A program made the translations under genes and the position numbers. From positions 1-43,119 of the forward strand of contig URGO01000003.1 of NCBI GenBank assembly GCA_900547435.1: DNA of 43,119 nucleotides. The letters are read 5' to 3'. Positions 15,136 to 22,567 of this stretch are shown piece after piece. A model generated the notes under the pieces. It was not told where the DNA came from, did no database searches, and saw only the letters and a list, made by a program, of their open reading frames with translations. How positions within the stretch are numbered: position 1 is the first letter of the stretch; each line of letters begins with the position of its first letter. This DNA is from an uncultured Parabacteroides sp. (lineage in GTDB: Bacteria; Bacteroidota; Bacteroidia; Bacteroidales; Tannerellaceae).

Positions 15136-17196
15136 ATGGCAAAAGGAAAGACAATAGAAGAAGCGACACTCCGGGAAGAAATTACCGGGAATGAATCCAT
15201 CCCATTCCAAGATGGAGAAAAGGACGGCCGCATAAAAACGGAAGCCCTGAAAGAATATTGTAAGCCCAAGATGAAGACCCTCAACTGGGAATCATTGGAG
15301 GGAGAAGGCAATATCGTAATCAACGGCGGGACGGTAGACGGGGAACTGGACCCGGAATCAACCAACCCCGTGCAGAACAAAGTTATCAGTGCGGCTTTAC
15401 AAGAGCTACAGTATGCCGTACCGGAATATGGCGTGGCGGCATGGGATGCGGACGATCTTTCCCCCGAACCGAAAGCGTTTTACGGCAACAAGGATTACCT
15501 GAATGACTGGCATACCTATCTTCTCGATACGACGGATAATGCCGGGGAGGAGACGGAACCGGTCGGGGAACTGAAAAGGAACAACTATCTGCGTTTTACG
15601 AACGGCACGTTTGCCCCGACGGTCGGCATCACGGAAGAGATGCGTGCGGCGTGCGATGTAGAACTTTACCTGGACAACACACATCAGCAGAAATACTGCG
15701 ATGCCGGGGCATTCAACGCGGAAACCTTTTATAACGAGTATGGAGTGAATCAGAAATTGTATGATGCAGCGGGTGAAGAGGTCAGGGTATTGAGACCCTG
15801 GGAGACGATCGAGACGAAGTACACAATAGGTACAGGTCGTGATGAAACGGTCTACCTACTGGATAATGTCGAAGGCAAATCTGGCCGTATCTGGGTGGGC
15901 CTGTTCTCAAAGCCCATGGTATGGGACGGCGTGGACGTAAGCGGTTATCCGCTCCGTCCGACCGCCCTTGCTCCGTGCCCGGTCTGCACGGTGGACGGCA
16001 AGCCGCGTGCCTTCTTCTTCCTGTATGAGGGCGAGACGAACTGCAAGTCGAGCAATGGTCAGAGCAACCTATGCACGATGTTCAAGAACGGACGGACTTA
16101 CCCCCGTGTGAATGACATGCAACAGGTAACGAACATGCAGAAAGCCCGTTCGATGAATGCGGATCCAAATAAGTCTTATCCGTTTTCCGAAGGAGGTTAC
16201 CACAGCCGTAACACCTATATTATAAGCCAGGAAGTTTTTTATGGAACAAAATACCTTCACCCAGGCAATAAATTCGGAAGTGGGATATCCTCCAATGACA
16301 GCTGCAATTCGGAAACCACGTGGAAACAGAACGGCGGGATCCGGTACAAATTGAGCAGTTCCGAAACATGGAAATATGCAGTCTGGAGCACCCAAGGGGA
16401 CATATACTACACCGCCGATGGTACACGGACGAACTTCAATATACTGCTGTCCCTTGAACACCCGAAGGAGCAGTGCATGGAGAGCCAGATGGTGGCTTCC
16501 TACGCGGCGGAGGTTGGCATACCGGAAGGCGAGGAGTTTGAGTTCTACGGCGGGACATACTGGTATCAGAATGTGCCTGGAGCGGTCGGACTATTGGATG
16601 GTGAAATGAATGTGCGTGTCTACAAGAAGATGTCTCAAACCTTCAATGCCTATGATGTGGATGGAACAGAACAAAGCTGGGACGTGGAAGTGATTCTTAG
16701 AATGTCCCTGATAGGCGGGATGGCCCTTTCCGGCGACATCTTTTGTTATCATGGCGGCGGCATGGAAATGGTAGGAATGTTAATCCATGACGTGAACGAG
16801 TCCAGGATAGGGAATCCCGTGGACATCTACATAGAGCCGGACCAAATGAAATGGCATAATGAAACGGGTGCCAGCAAGGCAGACGGTGGCGCATTTGATT
16901 TTGAATCCAGTTACCGCAAGGCGGGGACTTATACGAACCTCGGCGATAGTTACACGTTGAAACGCCTTCCTTATACTTCTTGGAAGATAGAGAAAGGGGG
17001 GAGTTATTCGACAGGACAGTGCTATTACCATTATGACAATACATATTGGGGAAGTGCCCTGAACACTCGTTATAGGATAGGCTCGCGTTTTCGCGGTAAT
17101 GCGAATAATGGCAATTGTTCCCCACGTTACGTGAATGCGAACAACGTCGCCACGAATGCGAATCGCAATTATGCCGGTTCTGCCCAAGAAAGGTAA
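15136..17196 (+). CDS. Adhesin-like tail protein with Asn-rich C-terminus, probable DGR target
   Basis: A 686-residue protein. The N-terminus contains DPESTNPVQNKVISAALQELQ, a motif common in phage fibre and adhesin proteins that ties them to the tail. The large centre is Tyr/Gly/Asn-rich and predicted beta. The last 33 residues (654-686) hold ten Asn, eight encoded AAT and two AAC, in the pattern NANNG...VNANN...NANRN. That codon signature is typical of DGR template or variable regions, where adenines are the mutated positions. A reverse transcriptase gene follows 151 bp downstream. A role as a receptor-binding protein diversified at its tip is inferred. Confidence 0.7.
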   Translation: MAKGKTIEEATLREEITGNESIPFQDGEKDGRIKTEALKEYCKPKMKTLNWESLEGEGNIVINGGTVDGELDPESTNPVQNKVISAALQELQYAVPEYGVAAWDADDLSPEPKAFYGNKDYLNDWHTYLLDTTDNAGEETEPVGELKRNNYLRFTNGTFAPTVGITEEMRAACDVELYLDNTHQQKYCDAGAFNAETFYNEYGVNQKLYDAAGEEVRVLRPWETIETKYTIGTGRDETVYLLDNVEGKSGRIWVGLFSKPMVWDGVDVSGYPLRPTALAPCPVCTVDGKPRAFFFLYEGETNCKSSNGQSNLCTMFKNGRTYPRVNDMQQVTNMQKARSMNADPNKSYPFSEGGYHSRNTYIISQEVFYGTKYLHPGNKFGSGISSNDSCNSETTWKQNGGIRYKLSSSETWKYAVWSTQGDIYYTADGTRTNFNILLSLEHPKEQCMESQMVASYAAEVGIPEGEEFEFYGGTYWYQNVPGAVGLLDGEMNVRVYKKMSQTFNAYDVDGTEQSWDVEVILRMSLIGGMALSGDIFCYHGGGMEMVGMLIHDVNESRIGNPVDIYIEPDQMKWHNETGASKADGGAFDFESSYRKAGTYTNLGDSYTLKRLPYTSWKIEKGGSYSTGQCYYHYDNTYWGSALNTRYRIGSRFRGNANNGNCSPRYVNANNVATNANRNYAGSAQER
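17095..17196 (+). other. AAT/AAC-rich 3' end: candidate DGR variable or template region
   Basis: Ten AAY codons in 33 make this segment stand out from the rest of the gene. In DGRs the template repeat is rich in AAC/AAT codons because adenine-directed mutagenesis then changes the amino acid without creating stops; variable repeats usually show many of them altered. Here they are intact, so this looks like an unmutated variable region or the template itself fused in frame. The core could extend upstream to about 17000. Confidence 0.5.
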
Positions 17197-17347
17197 GCAA
17201 ACGATAAAGACAGAAGACCCTTTCCGGTCGTGCCCAGGAGTGGCAAATTACTACAAGACCAGCGCATAGATGTAGGGTGATGTGCGGTAGCGTGAAAAGA
17301 CGTTACCTGTTCTGCCAAGCTTGCCAGGTAGGAAAGAAGTATAATGA
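17197..17347 (+). other. Adhesin-RT intergenic spacer with degenerate repeats
   Basis: No second copy of the Asn-rich 3' end (template repeat) was recognised in these 151 bp on either strand. It does hold two diverged copies of a motif found at the end of the adhesin gene: CCGGTTCTGCCCA (from about 17174), CCGGTCGTGCCCA (from about 17224) and ACCTGTTCTGCCA (from about 17305). These may be remnants of the homing-initiation (IMH/IMH*) segments or parts of a structured RNA. Confidence 0.35.
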
Positions 17348-18703
17348 ATGAAGAAGATAGATAACATAAGTAATAAACTAAGCGTTAGCGATATTGCTGT
17401 GGCTTGCGGACGGGCGTTCAAGCACCATTCAGGGAAATCGGAGGTAATTGCTTTCAAGAAAGACTTTGAGGCCAATTGCCAGCGGTTATATGAACGGTTG
17501 ATGGATGGCTGTTGGAAAGCGGATTTGTCCTATCGTCCGATGCGTATCAAGAATAATGACGGGAAGCTCCGGGAAATAGAAAGCCCCTCGCTTGTCACCC
17601 GCATCTACCAGCATCTGCTGTTGAACCTGTTGGAGCCGGTGTATGAAAGTAAGGACAACGGGAACGGGTTTAATTGCAAGCCGGGTTACGGGATAACGGC
17701 CAAGGACAGGCGGAAATCGGTCGTACACCGGTTGAAGCATGCTTACTATGACCGTCTTGACCTGCATTATGCCTTGATCATCGACCAGCGGAAATGCTAC
17801 GAGCATGTAACGGCTTCCGCATTCCGCCGGGTGCTGCGCCGGATGGTGTCGGACAAATGGCTGGTGGATTTTGCGGTGTATGTCTCTTTTATCAATGGTA
17901 TCCTGCCGATAGGGACGCCGACCAGCCCGTTTATCCATAACCTGCTCATGCTCCCGTTTGATTATTTTGCGAAAGACATGGCGGCGTTCGCCCTCCGTTA
18001 TGCGGACAACAATTTCCTGGCTTTCCATACACTGGAAGAGGCACAGGCAGCCAAATGGCGCGTTAAGAATTACTGGTGGTACGAACTGGGCATCCGGGCC
18101 AAGTTGCACCAATGTGCGATCATTCCTATGGACGGTACGCCATGCGATTTTTGCGGTTATGTCTTCCGGCGTAACGGGAAAGGGATAGCGGAACACAACA
18201 AGGGATATGTCCGGGCACGGGAGACGTTGGCAGACCGGGCGCGGCGTTGCCGGTCCGATGCAAGCTGGGCGTCTTATTTCGGTCAGCTGATGCACGCCGA
18301 TGCATTTTCGCTAATGCAGAAAATAGAAAAGAAAATGAAACTGAGAGAACTGACGGCAAAAATCCGGATAGACCGGCAAATGGATGCCCGGAATATAGAG
18401 ATCCGCGAGTTGTTGGGATTGACGATTACCATTTACGATTACGAGATCAGGTACAACAGCCAGAAGCAGCCTAACTGGATCAAATGTCTGGTGGGGTACG
18501 ATGAAGTGATAGACGGGGAGAAAACAGGCAAGATCCTGGCCCGCGAGTTCCACGGGAACTACCAAGGGATTATCCAGTTTATCTCCGCCTGCGAAAAGCA
18601 ATTCGGGAAAAAGAACCTGTTGCCGCTCGAAGACGTGGAAATCGAAAACCAATGCGGTTACATTTTCAAAGGAAGTACAAACCAATTGACTTACATTGAA
18701 TAA
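17348..18703 (+). CDS. Reverse transcriptase, DGR-like, with YADN in place of YxDD
   Basis: A 451-residue protein. Residues about 60-300 form an RT palm: the RxL-type entry (RIYQHLLLNLLEP), motif A IIDQRKCYEHV with Asp146, the GTPTSP motif (residues 189-194) where many RTs have GN-x-x-SQ, and the active-site strand RYADNN (residues 217-222). In almost all active RTs that strand is YxDD; here the second Asp is Asn. A C-terminal domain of about 150 residues follows. Its place right after the Asn-rich adhesin fits a DGR, where the RT copies a template RNA with adenine errors into the target gene. Inactivation or altered metal use is possible. Confidence 0.75.
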   Translation: MKKIDNISNKLSVSDIAVACGRAFKHHSGKSEVIAFKKDFEANCQRLYERLMDGCWKADLSYRPMRIKNNDGKLREIESPSLVTRIYQHLLLNLLEPVYESKDNGNGFNCKPGYGITAKDRRKSVVHRLKHAYYDRLDLHYALIIDQRKCYEHVTASAFRRVLRRMVSDKWLVDFAVYVSFINGILPIGTPTSPFIHNLLMLPFDYFAKDMAAFALRYADNNFLAFHTLEEAQAAKWRVKNYWWYELGIRAKLHQCAIIPMDGTPCDFCGYVFRRNGKGIAEHNKGYVRARETLADRARRCRSDASWASYFGQLMHADAFSLMQKIEKKMKLRELTAKIRIDRQMDARNIEIRELLGLTITIYDYEIRYNSQKQPNWIKCLVGYDEVIDGEKTGKILAREFHGNYQGIIQFISACEKQFGKKNLLPLEDVEIENQCGYIFKGSTNQLTYIE

Positions 18704-18723
18704 CCGATAAAATTGAACAAAAG

Positions 18724-19608
18724 ATGAAGAGTGCAGTGAATTATGAAGTGGTCCCTTCCAAACGCGAAGAGGACTTTAACTCGGGTAAAACGGTATGGCG
18801 GGACGGTCGCCTCGTTTCCATAGACGAAGGACCGGCCGTGACGCTGTATTTGGCGCACATCCGAGATACCGATATCGATGCGGAAGGTGCAGAGCAGGAG
18901 GTTACACGGGCGTTTGCCGTCCGTGTGGTAAAGCCGTTGACGCGCGACCGGGCCATCAATGCGGCTGAAATGGCGGCTTACGGCCTGACTTCGGCCGAAG
19001 ATACGGCCAGCCTAAACGCTGCCTTGTCCCGTAAATGGCGCGAGGATATCAACGATAAAGAAGTGAAGGAGCATGATGAGTTTATCCGTTGGGTCAAATC
19101 GGAACTTGACAAGATAGGCCTGGTAAGCCGAGACAAACCGGTGGCCGATACGACGCTTCCCGGCCTGGCGGACGTGATGAACCTTTCCCGGATCCTGTTC
19201 GAGACGGCCGACATTCCAACCGAAAAGTCAGTTAATGTAAAGAACTTTGCACCGATTTGGGGAGAAGAGGGTGCGGAAATGGGGAAAAATGTTCAGGTAG
19301 GTTTCCTGCTTCGTGTGGTGGATAAACAAAGGATGACGAATGAGTTATTTGAAGTCATCAGTCCTCATGAACTGCAAGCGCAATGGAAGCCGGGAACGAC
19401 CGGTACGGAATCCCTCTACAAGCGACTTGATGAGACCCATGCCGGAACCATTGATGACCCGATACCTTATCCGGCTGATGGCAACATGGCACTGGAACTG
19501 GGAAAATACTACGAAGAGGATGGAGTAGTCTATGAATGTATAGAAGCCGCTCCTCCGCTGTATGCCAAACTGAAAGACTGCCCGCGCTATGCGAAGGCGG
19601 TAGGATAA
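18724..19608 (+). CDS. Phage protein with C-terminal carbohydrate-binding-like module
   Basis: A 294-residue protein. The first two thirds (YEVVPSKREEDFNSGKTVWRDG, a charged helical middle, VADTTLPGLADVMNLSRIL) resemble phage baseplate or fibre-accessory proteins. The last 75 residues contain LQAQWKPGTTGTESLYKRL and MALELGKYYEEDGVVYECIEA, a W/Y pattern like the small chitin-binding (CBM5/12) modules at the ends of many phage tail proteins. It follows the RT gene by 20 bp and ends the plus-strand tail operon; a 22-bp array with hairpins sits just downstream. A function in sugar recognition or fibre assembly is inferred. Confidence 0.6.
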   Translation: MKSAVNYEVVPSKREEDFNSGKTVWRDGRLVSIDEGPAVTLYLAHIRDTDIDAEGAEQEVTRAFAVRVVKPLTRDRAINAAEMAAYGLTSAEDTASLNAALSRKWREDINDKEVKEHDEFIRWVKSELDKIGLVSRDKPVADTTLPGLADVMNLSRILFETADIPTEKSVNVKNFAPIWGEEGAEMGKNVQVGFLLRVVDKQRMTNELFEVISPHELQAQWKPGTTGTESLYKRLDETHAGTIDDPIPYPADGNMALELGKYYEEDGVVYECIEAAPPLYAKLKDCPRYAKAVG

Positions 19609-19642
19609 GTCCTGGAGGAATGATGCTTTCCGGCAGACCGTA

Positions 19643-19708
19643 GTATCGCCAAAGAGATACTACGGTGTCGCGCGGACGATACTACGGTATCTTGACCGCG
19701 ATACTACT
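19643..19708. repeat. 22-bp tandem array with variable 8-nt centre (array 2)
   Basis: Three 22-bp units start at 19643, 19665 and 19687: GTATC or GTGTC, an 8-nt variable centre (GCCAAAGA, GCGCGGAC, TTGACCGC), then GATACTACG or GATACTACT. The first unit is embedded in a perfect 10-bp inverted repeat (arms 19638-19647 and 19656-19665), so it could act as a hairpin terminator for the tail operon. Period and design match array 1, but the sequence is unrelated. Confidence 0.85.
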
Positions 19709-19745
19709 GTGTAAATTTTGAGGGATAACGGGGGACAAAAAAGAA

Positions 19746-19871
19746 AGCCCCCGGCTGTTAGTAAAGACGCCAATCACATACTAACAAAACAAATGCGAGT
19801 AGCCGCACGACCGGGGGCTGTATGCCTTCCGTTCGCGACTACTCGTTTTGTTTTAATACGTGATTGGCGTT
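19746..19871 (+). ncRNA. Structured leader or ncRNA candidate with pseudoknot potential
   Basis: An imperfect inverted repeat with arms of about 40 nt (19766-19806 and 19835-19871) includes perfect blocks ACGCCAATCAC/GTGATTGGCGT (19767-19777 with 19860-19870) and CGAGTAG/CTACTCG (19796-19802 with 19839-19845). The loop holds CCGGGGGCT (19811-19819), which is complementary to AGCCCCCGG (19746-19754) lying before the hairpin. Both pairings together make a pseudoknot. It ends 19-34 bp before the methyltransferase start, so a structured 5' leader is likely; a DNA-level inverted repeat (transposon remnant) is the alternative. Confidence 0.55.
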
Positions 19872-19904
19872 ACAAATATACATCAACTTATGGAAAACTG
19901 TGTA

Positions 19905-20762
19905 ATGAAAGTGGAGAAAAAGAAAATTTACCAGTCCGCACCCTTGCCATTCATGGGGCAAAAGCGGATGTTTATTAAGGAGTTCCGGAATGTATTAAAA
20001 GAGTTTCCGGACGATGCGGTTTATGTGGATTTGTTTGGCGGATCCGGCCTGTTGGCACATATTACCAAACAGGAGAAATCGGAGGCGCGGGTCGTCTATA
20101 ATGACTTCGACAATTACCGGCAAAGGTTGGAAAATGTCGGGCGTACCAATGCGCTGCTGGCGGAACTGAGGGAGATGGTCAAGGACTATCCTCGCGGCAA
20201 GTTGCTGCCCAAAGAGCTGCACGAGCGGATTATCCAAAGGCTGGAAGCAGAAGAGGCGACTGGATTCGTCGATTATATCACGCTGTCCTCGTCGCTGCTC
20301 TTCTCGATGAAGTATGCTGTGAGCCTCGATGCCCTCCGCAAAGAGAGCTTTTATAATAATGTGAAGATGTCGGATTACGTTTGTGAGGGCTATTTGGACG
20401 GGCTGGAAGTGGTCTCAATGGACTATAAAGCGTTGGTGGCGCAGTATGAAAGCGTGCCGAACGTGGTCTATCTGGTCGATCCGCCTTACCTCTCGACCGA
20501 AGTAGGCACCTATCGGATGTGCTGGAAGTTATCGGATTATCTCGATGTCCTTACTATCCTGCACGGTAAATCCTACGTTTATTTCACCTCAAACAAGTCT
20601 GATATATTGGAGCTTTGCCAGTGGATAGGGCGGAACCGGTGGATAGGCAACCCGTTCGATGGGGCTACCCGGACGGAAATGCATCGGACACTGAATTACA
20701 ACTCCGCCTATACCGATATTATGTTATACAAGAAAGAAACCCAAATCCCGTTTAAACGATGA
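19905..20762 (+). CDS. D12-class DNA adenine N6 methyltransferase (Dam-like)
   Basis: A 285-residue protein from ATG 19905. Near the N-terminus is PLPFMGQKRMF, then the AdoMet motif VDLFGGSGLLA (FGGSG at 44-48) and the catalytic DPPY (residues 192-195) in NVVYLVDPPYLS. This order (AdoMet motif first, DPPY later) is the alpha/D12 (Dam) type. It methylates adenine in DNA, probably to protect phage DNA from host restriction or to time packaging or transposition, as in other phages. ATG 19890 adds five residues and is possible. No partner endonuclease is encoded next to it. It overlaps the next gene by 4 bp, so the two are co-translated. Confidence 0.85.
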   Translation: MKVEKKKIYQSAPLPFMGQKRMFIKEFRNVLKEFPDDAVYVDLFGGSGLLAHITKQEKSEARVVYNDFDNYRQRLENVGRTNALLAELREMVKDYPRGKLLPKELHERIIQRLEAEEATGFVDYITLSSSLLFSMKYAVSLDALRKESFYNNVKMSDYVCEGYLDGLEVVSMDYKALVAQYESVPNVVYLVDPPYLSTEVGTYRMCWKLSDYLDVLTILHGKSYVYFTSNKSDILELCQWIGRNRWIGNPFDGATRTEMHRTLNYNSAYTDIMLYKKETQIPFKR

Positions 20763-21397
20763 ATAAATACCATTTAATATTGCAGAAAATACTCTCAGAA
20801 GGAAAGAAACAGGCCAACAAGAAGGGGTCTATCCGTTACCTGTTGGACGAACAACTGACGCTCACCCCGGCCGACCTGCTCGACATATTCGAAGGGCACA
20901 GCTTGGCACGCAAGAAACTCCGCACCGAACTACAGCTCTTCATGCAGGGCGAGCGTAGCGTGGAGCGATACCGCGAGGCCGGCATCACGTGGTGGGACTA
21001 TTGCGGCCAGACGCTCATCAACAGTTACCCGACCTATTTTGAGAAGCTGCCGCCTTTAGTGGAGAAAATCAACCTCGAACGGCGCAATAGCAAGAACTAC
21101 GTCCTGTTCCTCGGCTCGACCGATGCAAAAACCAACCAAGCTCCCTGCTTGAGCCTCGTGCAGTTCCAAATCGACGATGGAGAGCTGGTCGTTTCCGCCT
21201 ACCAACGAAGTAGTGATGCCAACTTAGGACTACCATCTGATATATACCATTTATATCTGATGGCAAGGCAAATCGACCTGCCATTAAAACGTATCACTCT
21301 GACATTTGGAAACGTGCATATCTATGACAATAATGTGGAAGGAACACGCAAATTGTTGGATGGAGAGGAGGGAATAAGGTTTGAGCTGAATGTTTGA
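20759..21397 (+). CDS. Thymidylate synthase-fold protein, possible dCMP hydroxymethylase
   Basis: A 212-residue protein with thymidylate synthase landmarks in order: catalytic Cys130 in APCLSLVQFQ, phosphate-binding YQRSSD (148-153), LGLPSD (156-161) and HIYDNN (187-192) for sugar contact. In ThyA the motif reads LGLPFN, and that Asn reads the uracil base. Here it is Asp161, the change known from T4 dCMP hydroxymethylase and from the engineered TS Asn-to-Asp mutant that accepts dCMP. So a cytidylate-modifying role is plausible. The protein is shorter than ThyA (about 264) and the Cys context is PCLS rather than PCH. It overlaps the methyltransferase by 4 bp, suggesting a DNA-modification pair. 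Confidence 0.65.
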   Translation: MNKYHLILQKILSEGKKQANKKGSIRYLLDEQLTLTPADLLDIFEGHSLARKKLRTELQLFMQGERSVERYREAGITWWDYCGQTLINSYPTYFEKLPPLVEKINLERRNSKNYVLFLGSTDAKTNQAPCLSLVQFQIDDGELVVSAYQRSSDANLGLPSDIYHLYLMARQIDLPLKRITLTFGNVHIYDNNVEGTRKLLDGEEGIRFELNV

Positions 21398-21480
21398 GTG
21401 CAAACCAACCCAATTTAAACTATACAAATGTAGTAAAAAGTCCGGACATCTGCAAGCATTTCCCTATATATTATAGGTAT

Positions 21481-21531
21481 AAAAAGCGGTGTTTAAATAG
21501 CCTTTCGGGTCCTGTTTAAACACCGACTTTT
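21481..21531. terminator. Strong hairpin terminator at the end of the phage right operon
   Basis: A perfect 11-bp stem CGGTGTTTAAA/TTTAAACACCG (21487-21497 with 21515-21525) is flanked by AAAAAG and CTTTTT, which extend the stem past one bulged A. The downstream T run makes it a rho-independent terminator; the A run allows action on the other strand too. The rest of the 257-bp gap (21398-21654) holds the end repeats and the WYL leader. Confidence 0.75.
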
Positions 21532-21540
21532 TGAAAGAAT

Positions 21541-21592
21541 AAAGTTGTACTTTTAGATTGGAAAAGCTGTACTTTTGAATTTGCCGATTATA
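21541..21592. repeat. Probable right-end repeats of the transposable phage
   Basis: The motif AAAG(T/C)TGTACTTTT occurs at 21541 and again exactly 22 bp later at 21563, and a weaker relative (ACTTTTTGAAAG) precedes them. Tandem transposase-binding sites of about 22 bp mark Mu-family ends. Sequence shared with 42882 starts immediately afterwards, at 21593, which places the phage/host junction at about 21592. Confidence 0.5.
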
Positions 21593-21657
21593 ACAGAATA
21601 ATAAATGATTCTATTTAGACGTTGTTTCTCAATAAGATTACTTAAAATCATTTCATG
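21593..21657. repeat. 65-bp duplicate of 42882-42946 (WYL gene leader)
   Basis: The 65 bp from ACAGAATAATAAATG through the WYL start codon at 21655-21657 recur exactly at 42882-42946. Sequence on the left side differs (phage here, PUL upstream DNA there). It serves as the promoter/leader of the WYL regulator gene. Confidence 0.9.
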
Positions 21658-22560
21658 GTGATAAGCACGACATTCAACCGCTACATCTGGCTGGTGAATA
21701 CCTTGATTCAAGCCGGACGTCTTACCTTCGAAGAGATAAGCCGCAAATGGGAACGCTCTTCGCTGGGTGAAGGAAAACCTTTGCCCCTGCGTACCTTCCA
21801 TGACCACCGCAAAGCCGTGGAAGAATTGTTCCAAATCAATATCGAGTGTGACAAATCCGACGGGCATAAGTATTACATCGAAGACTTATCCTCCCTACGC
21901 GAAGACAAGACGCGCCAATGGTTGCTCAACTCATTCAGTACAACAAATTTAATCACCGAAGGCAAACTAATGAAGGACCGCATCTTGCTCGAAGAGATTC
22001 CCGAAGGAACGGAATACCTCCAAACCCTTATCGAAGCAATGAAGCAAAACCGAATCGTGGAAATAACTTACCAGCCTTTCTACGAAGCCGAGAGCACCCT
22101 TTATCACGTATGCCCCTATTGCTTAAAGGTATATAGACAAAGATGGTATATATTGGGGCATTGTGAGGAACTGAAAGGCATCCGCCATTTTTCGCTCGAC
22201 CGCATACAACATGTAGACATTACGGAACCCCGGTTCGATTATCCTTCCGGCTTCTCACCCGAAGCATATTATAAAGATTCTATCGGCATTTGGGTGAACG
22301 AGGAAATCAGACCCGAAAAGGTGGTCATCCGTGCATACGGCACGCAAAGCAAATACCTGCGCACCTTGCCCTTGCATCATTCGCAAAAAGAGATTTACAC
22401 CTCTGATGAGTATTGCGATTTTGAGTATCAACTATGTGTCACGCAGAATCTTATCAGCGAATTATTGGCTAAAGGCAAGACCATTCAGGTCATAGAACCT
22501 GAAAGCCTGAGAACAGAAATGAAGAAGTGCTTATACTATATGTTTAACTTTTATAAATAA
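21655..22560 (+). CDS. WYL-domain transcriptional regulator
   Basis: A 301-residue protein. The N-terminal third is a winged HTH (YIWLVNTLIQAGRLTFEEISRKW, then LPLRTFHDHRKAVEELF). The middle is a WYL domain (LIEAMKQNRIVEITYQPF, then RWYILGHCEELKGIRHFSLDRI, with the family's YxxRWYxxG pattern). A WCX-like C-terminal domain ends it. WYL regulators bind nucleic-acid ligands and commonly control defence genes. Here it is followed after 7 bp by a nuclease-motif gene, suggesting a two-gene unit. The start ATG at 21655 is the only good one and coincides with the end of the duplicated 65-bp block. Confidence 0.85.
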   Translation: MVISTTFNRYIWLVNTLIQAGRLTFEEISRKWERSSLGEGKPLPLRTFHDHRKAVEELFQINIECDKSDGHKYYIEDLSSLREDKTRQWLLNSFSTTNLITEGKLMKDRILLEEIPEGTEYLQTLIEAMKQNRIVEITYQPFYEAESTLYHVCPYCLKVYRQRWYILGHCEELKGIRHFSLDRIQHVDITEPRFDYPSGFSPEAYYKDSIGIWVNEEIRPEKVVIRAYGTQSKYLRTLPLHHSQKEIYTSDEYCDFEYQLCVTQNLISELLAKGKTIQVIEPESLRTEMKKCLYYMFNFYK

Positions 22561-22567
22561 TGAGATT

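Larger units (their letters stand above)
1..21592. mobile_element. Prophage (partial, right part), Mu-like transposable siphophage candidate
   Basis: Terminase, prohead protease, capsid, lysis, tail tube, tail chaperone, tape measure and fibre genes lie in a continuous tight block with 4-bp ATGA overlaps, which is phage late-gene organisation. There are no sheath or baseplate-wedge genes, so a siphovirus-type tail is inferred. The left part (portal, early genes, any transposase) lies before base 1. The right boundary is placed at about 21592 because 22-bp-spaced repeats end just before it and because sequence from 21593 onward recurs at 42882 without phage DNA before it. The DGR-carrying transposable Bacteroides 'hankyphage' known from the literature is a plausible relative. 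Mu-like transposition is inferred from the end repeats, since no transposase is visible here. Confidence 0.75.

Noticed and set aside
17197..17347. DGR template repeat in the adhesin/RT spacer
   Set aside because: Compared by eye on both strands with 17000-17196; only short motif copies match, not a 100-bp repeat.
19890..19904. Earlier methyltransferase starts (19860, 19890)
   Set aside because: 19860 lies inside the hairpin arm; 19890 is possible, but 19905 gives the usual family start MKVEKK.
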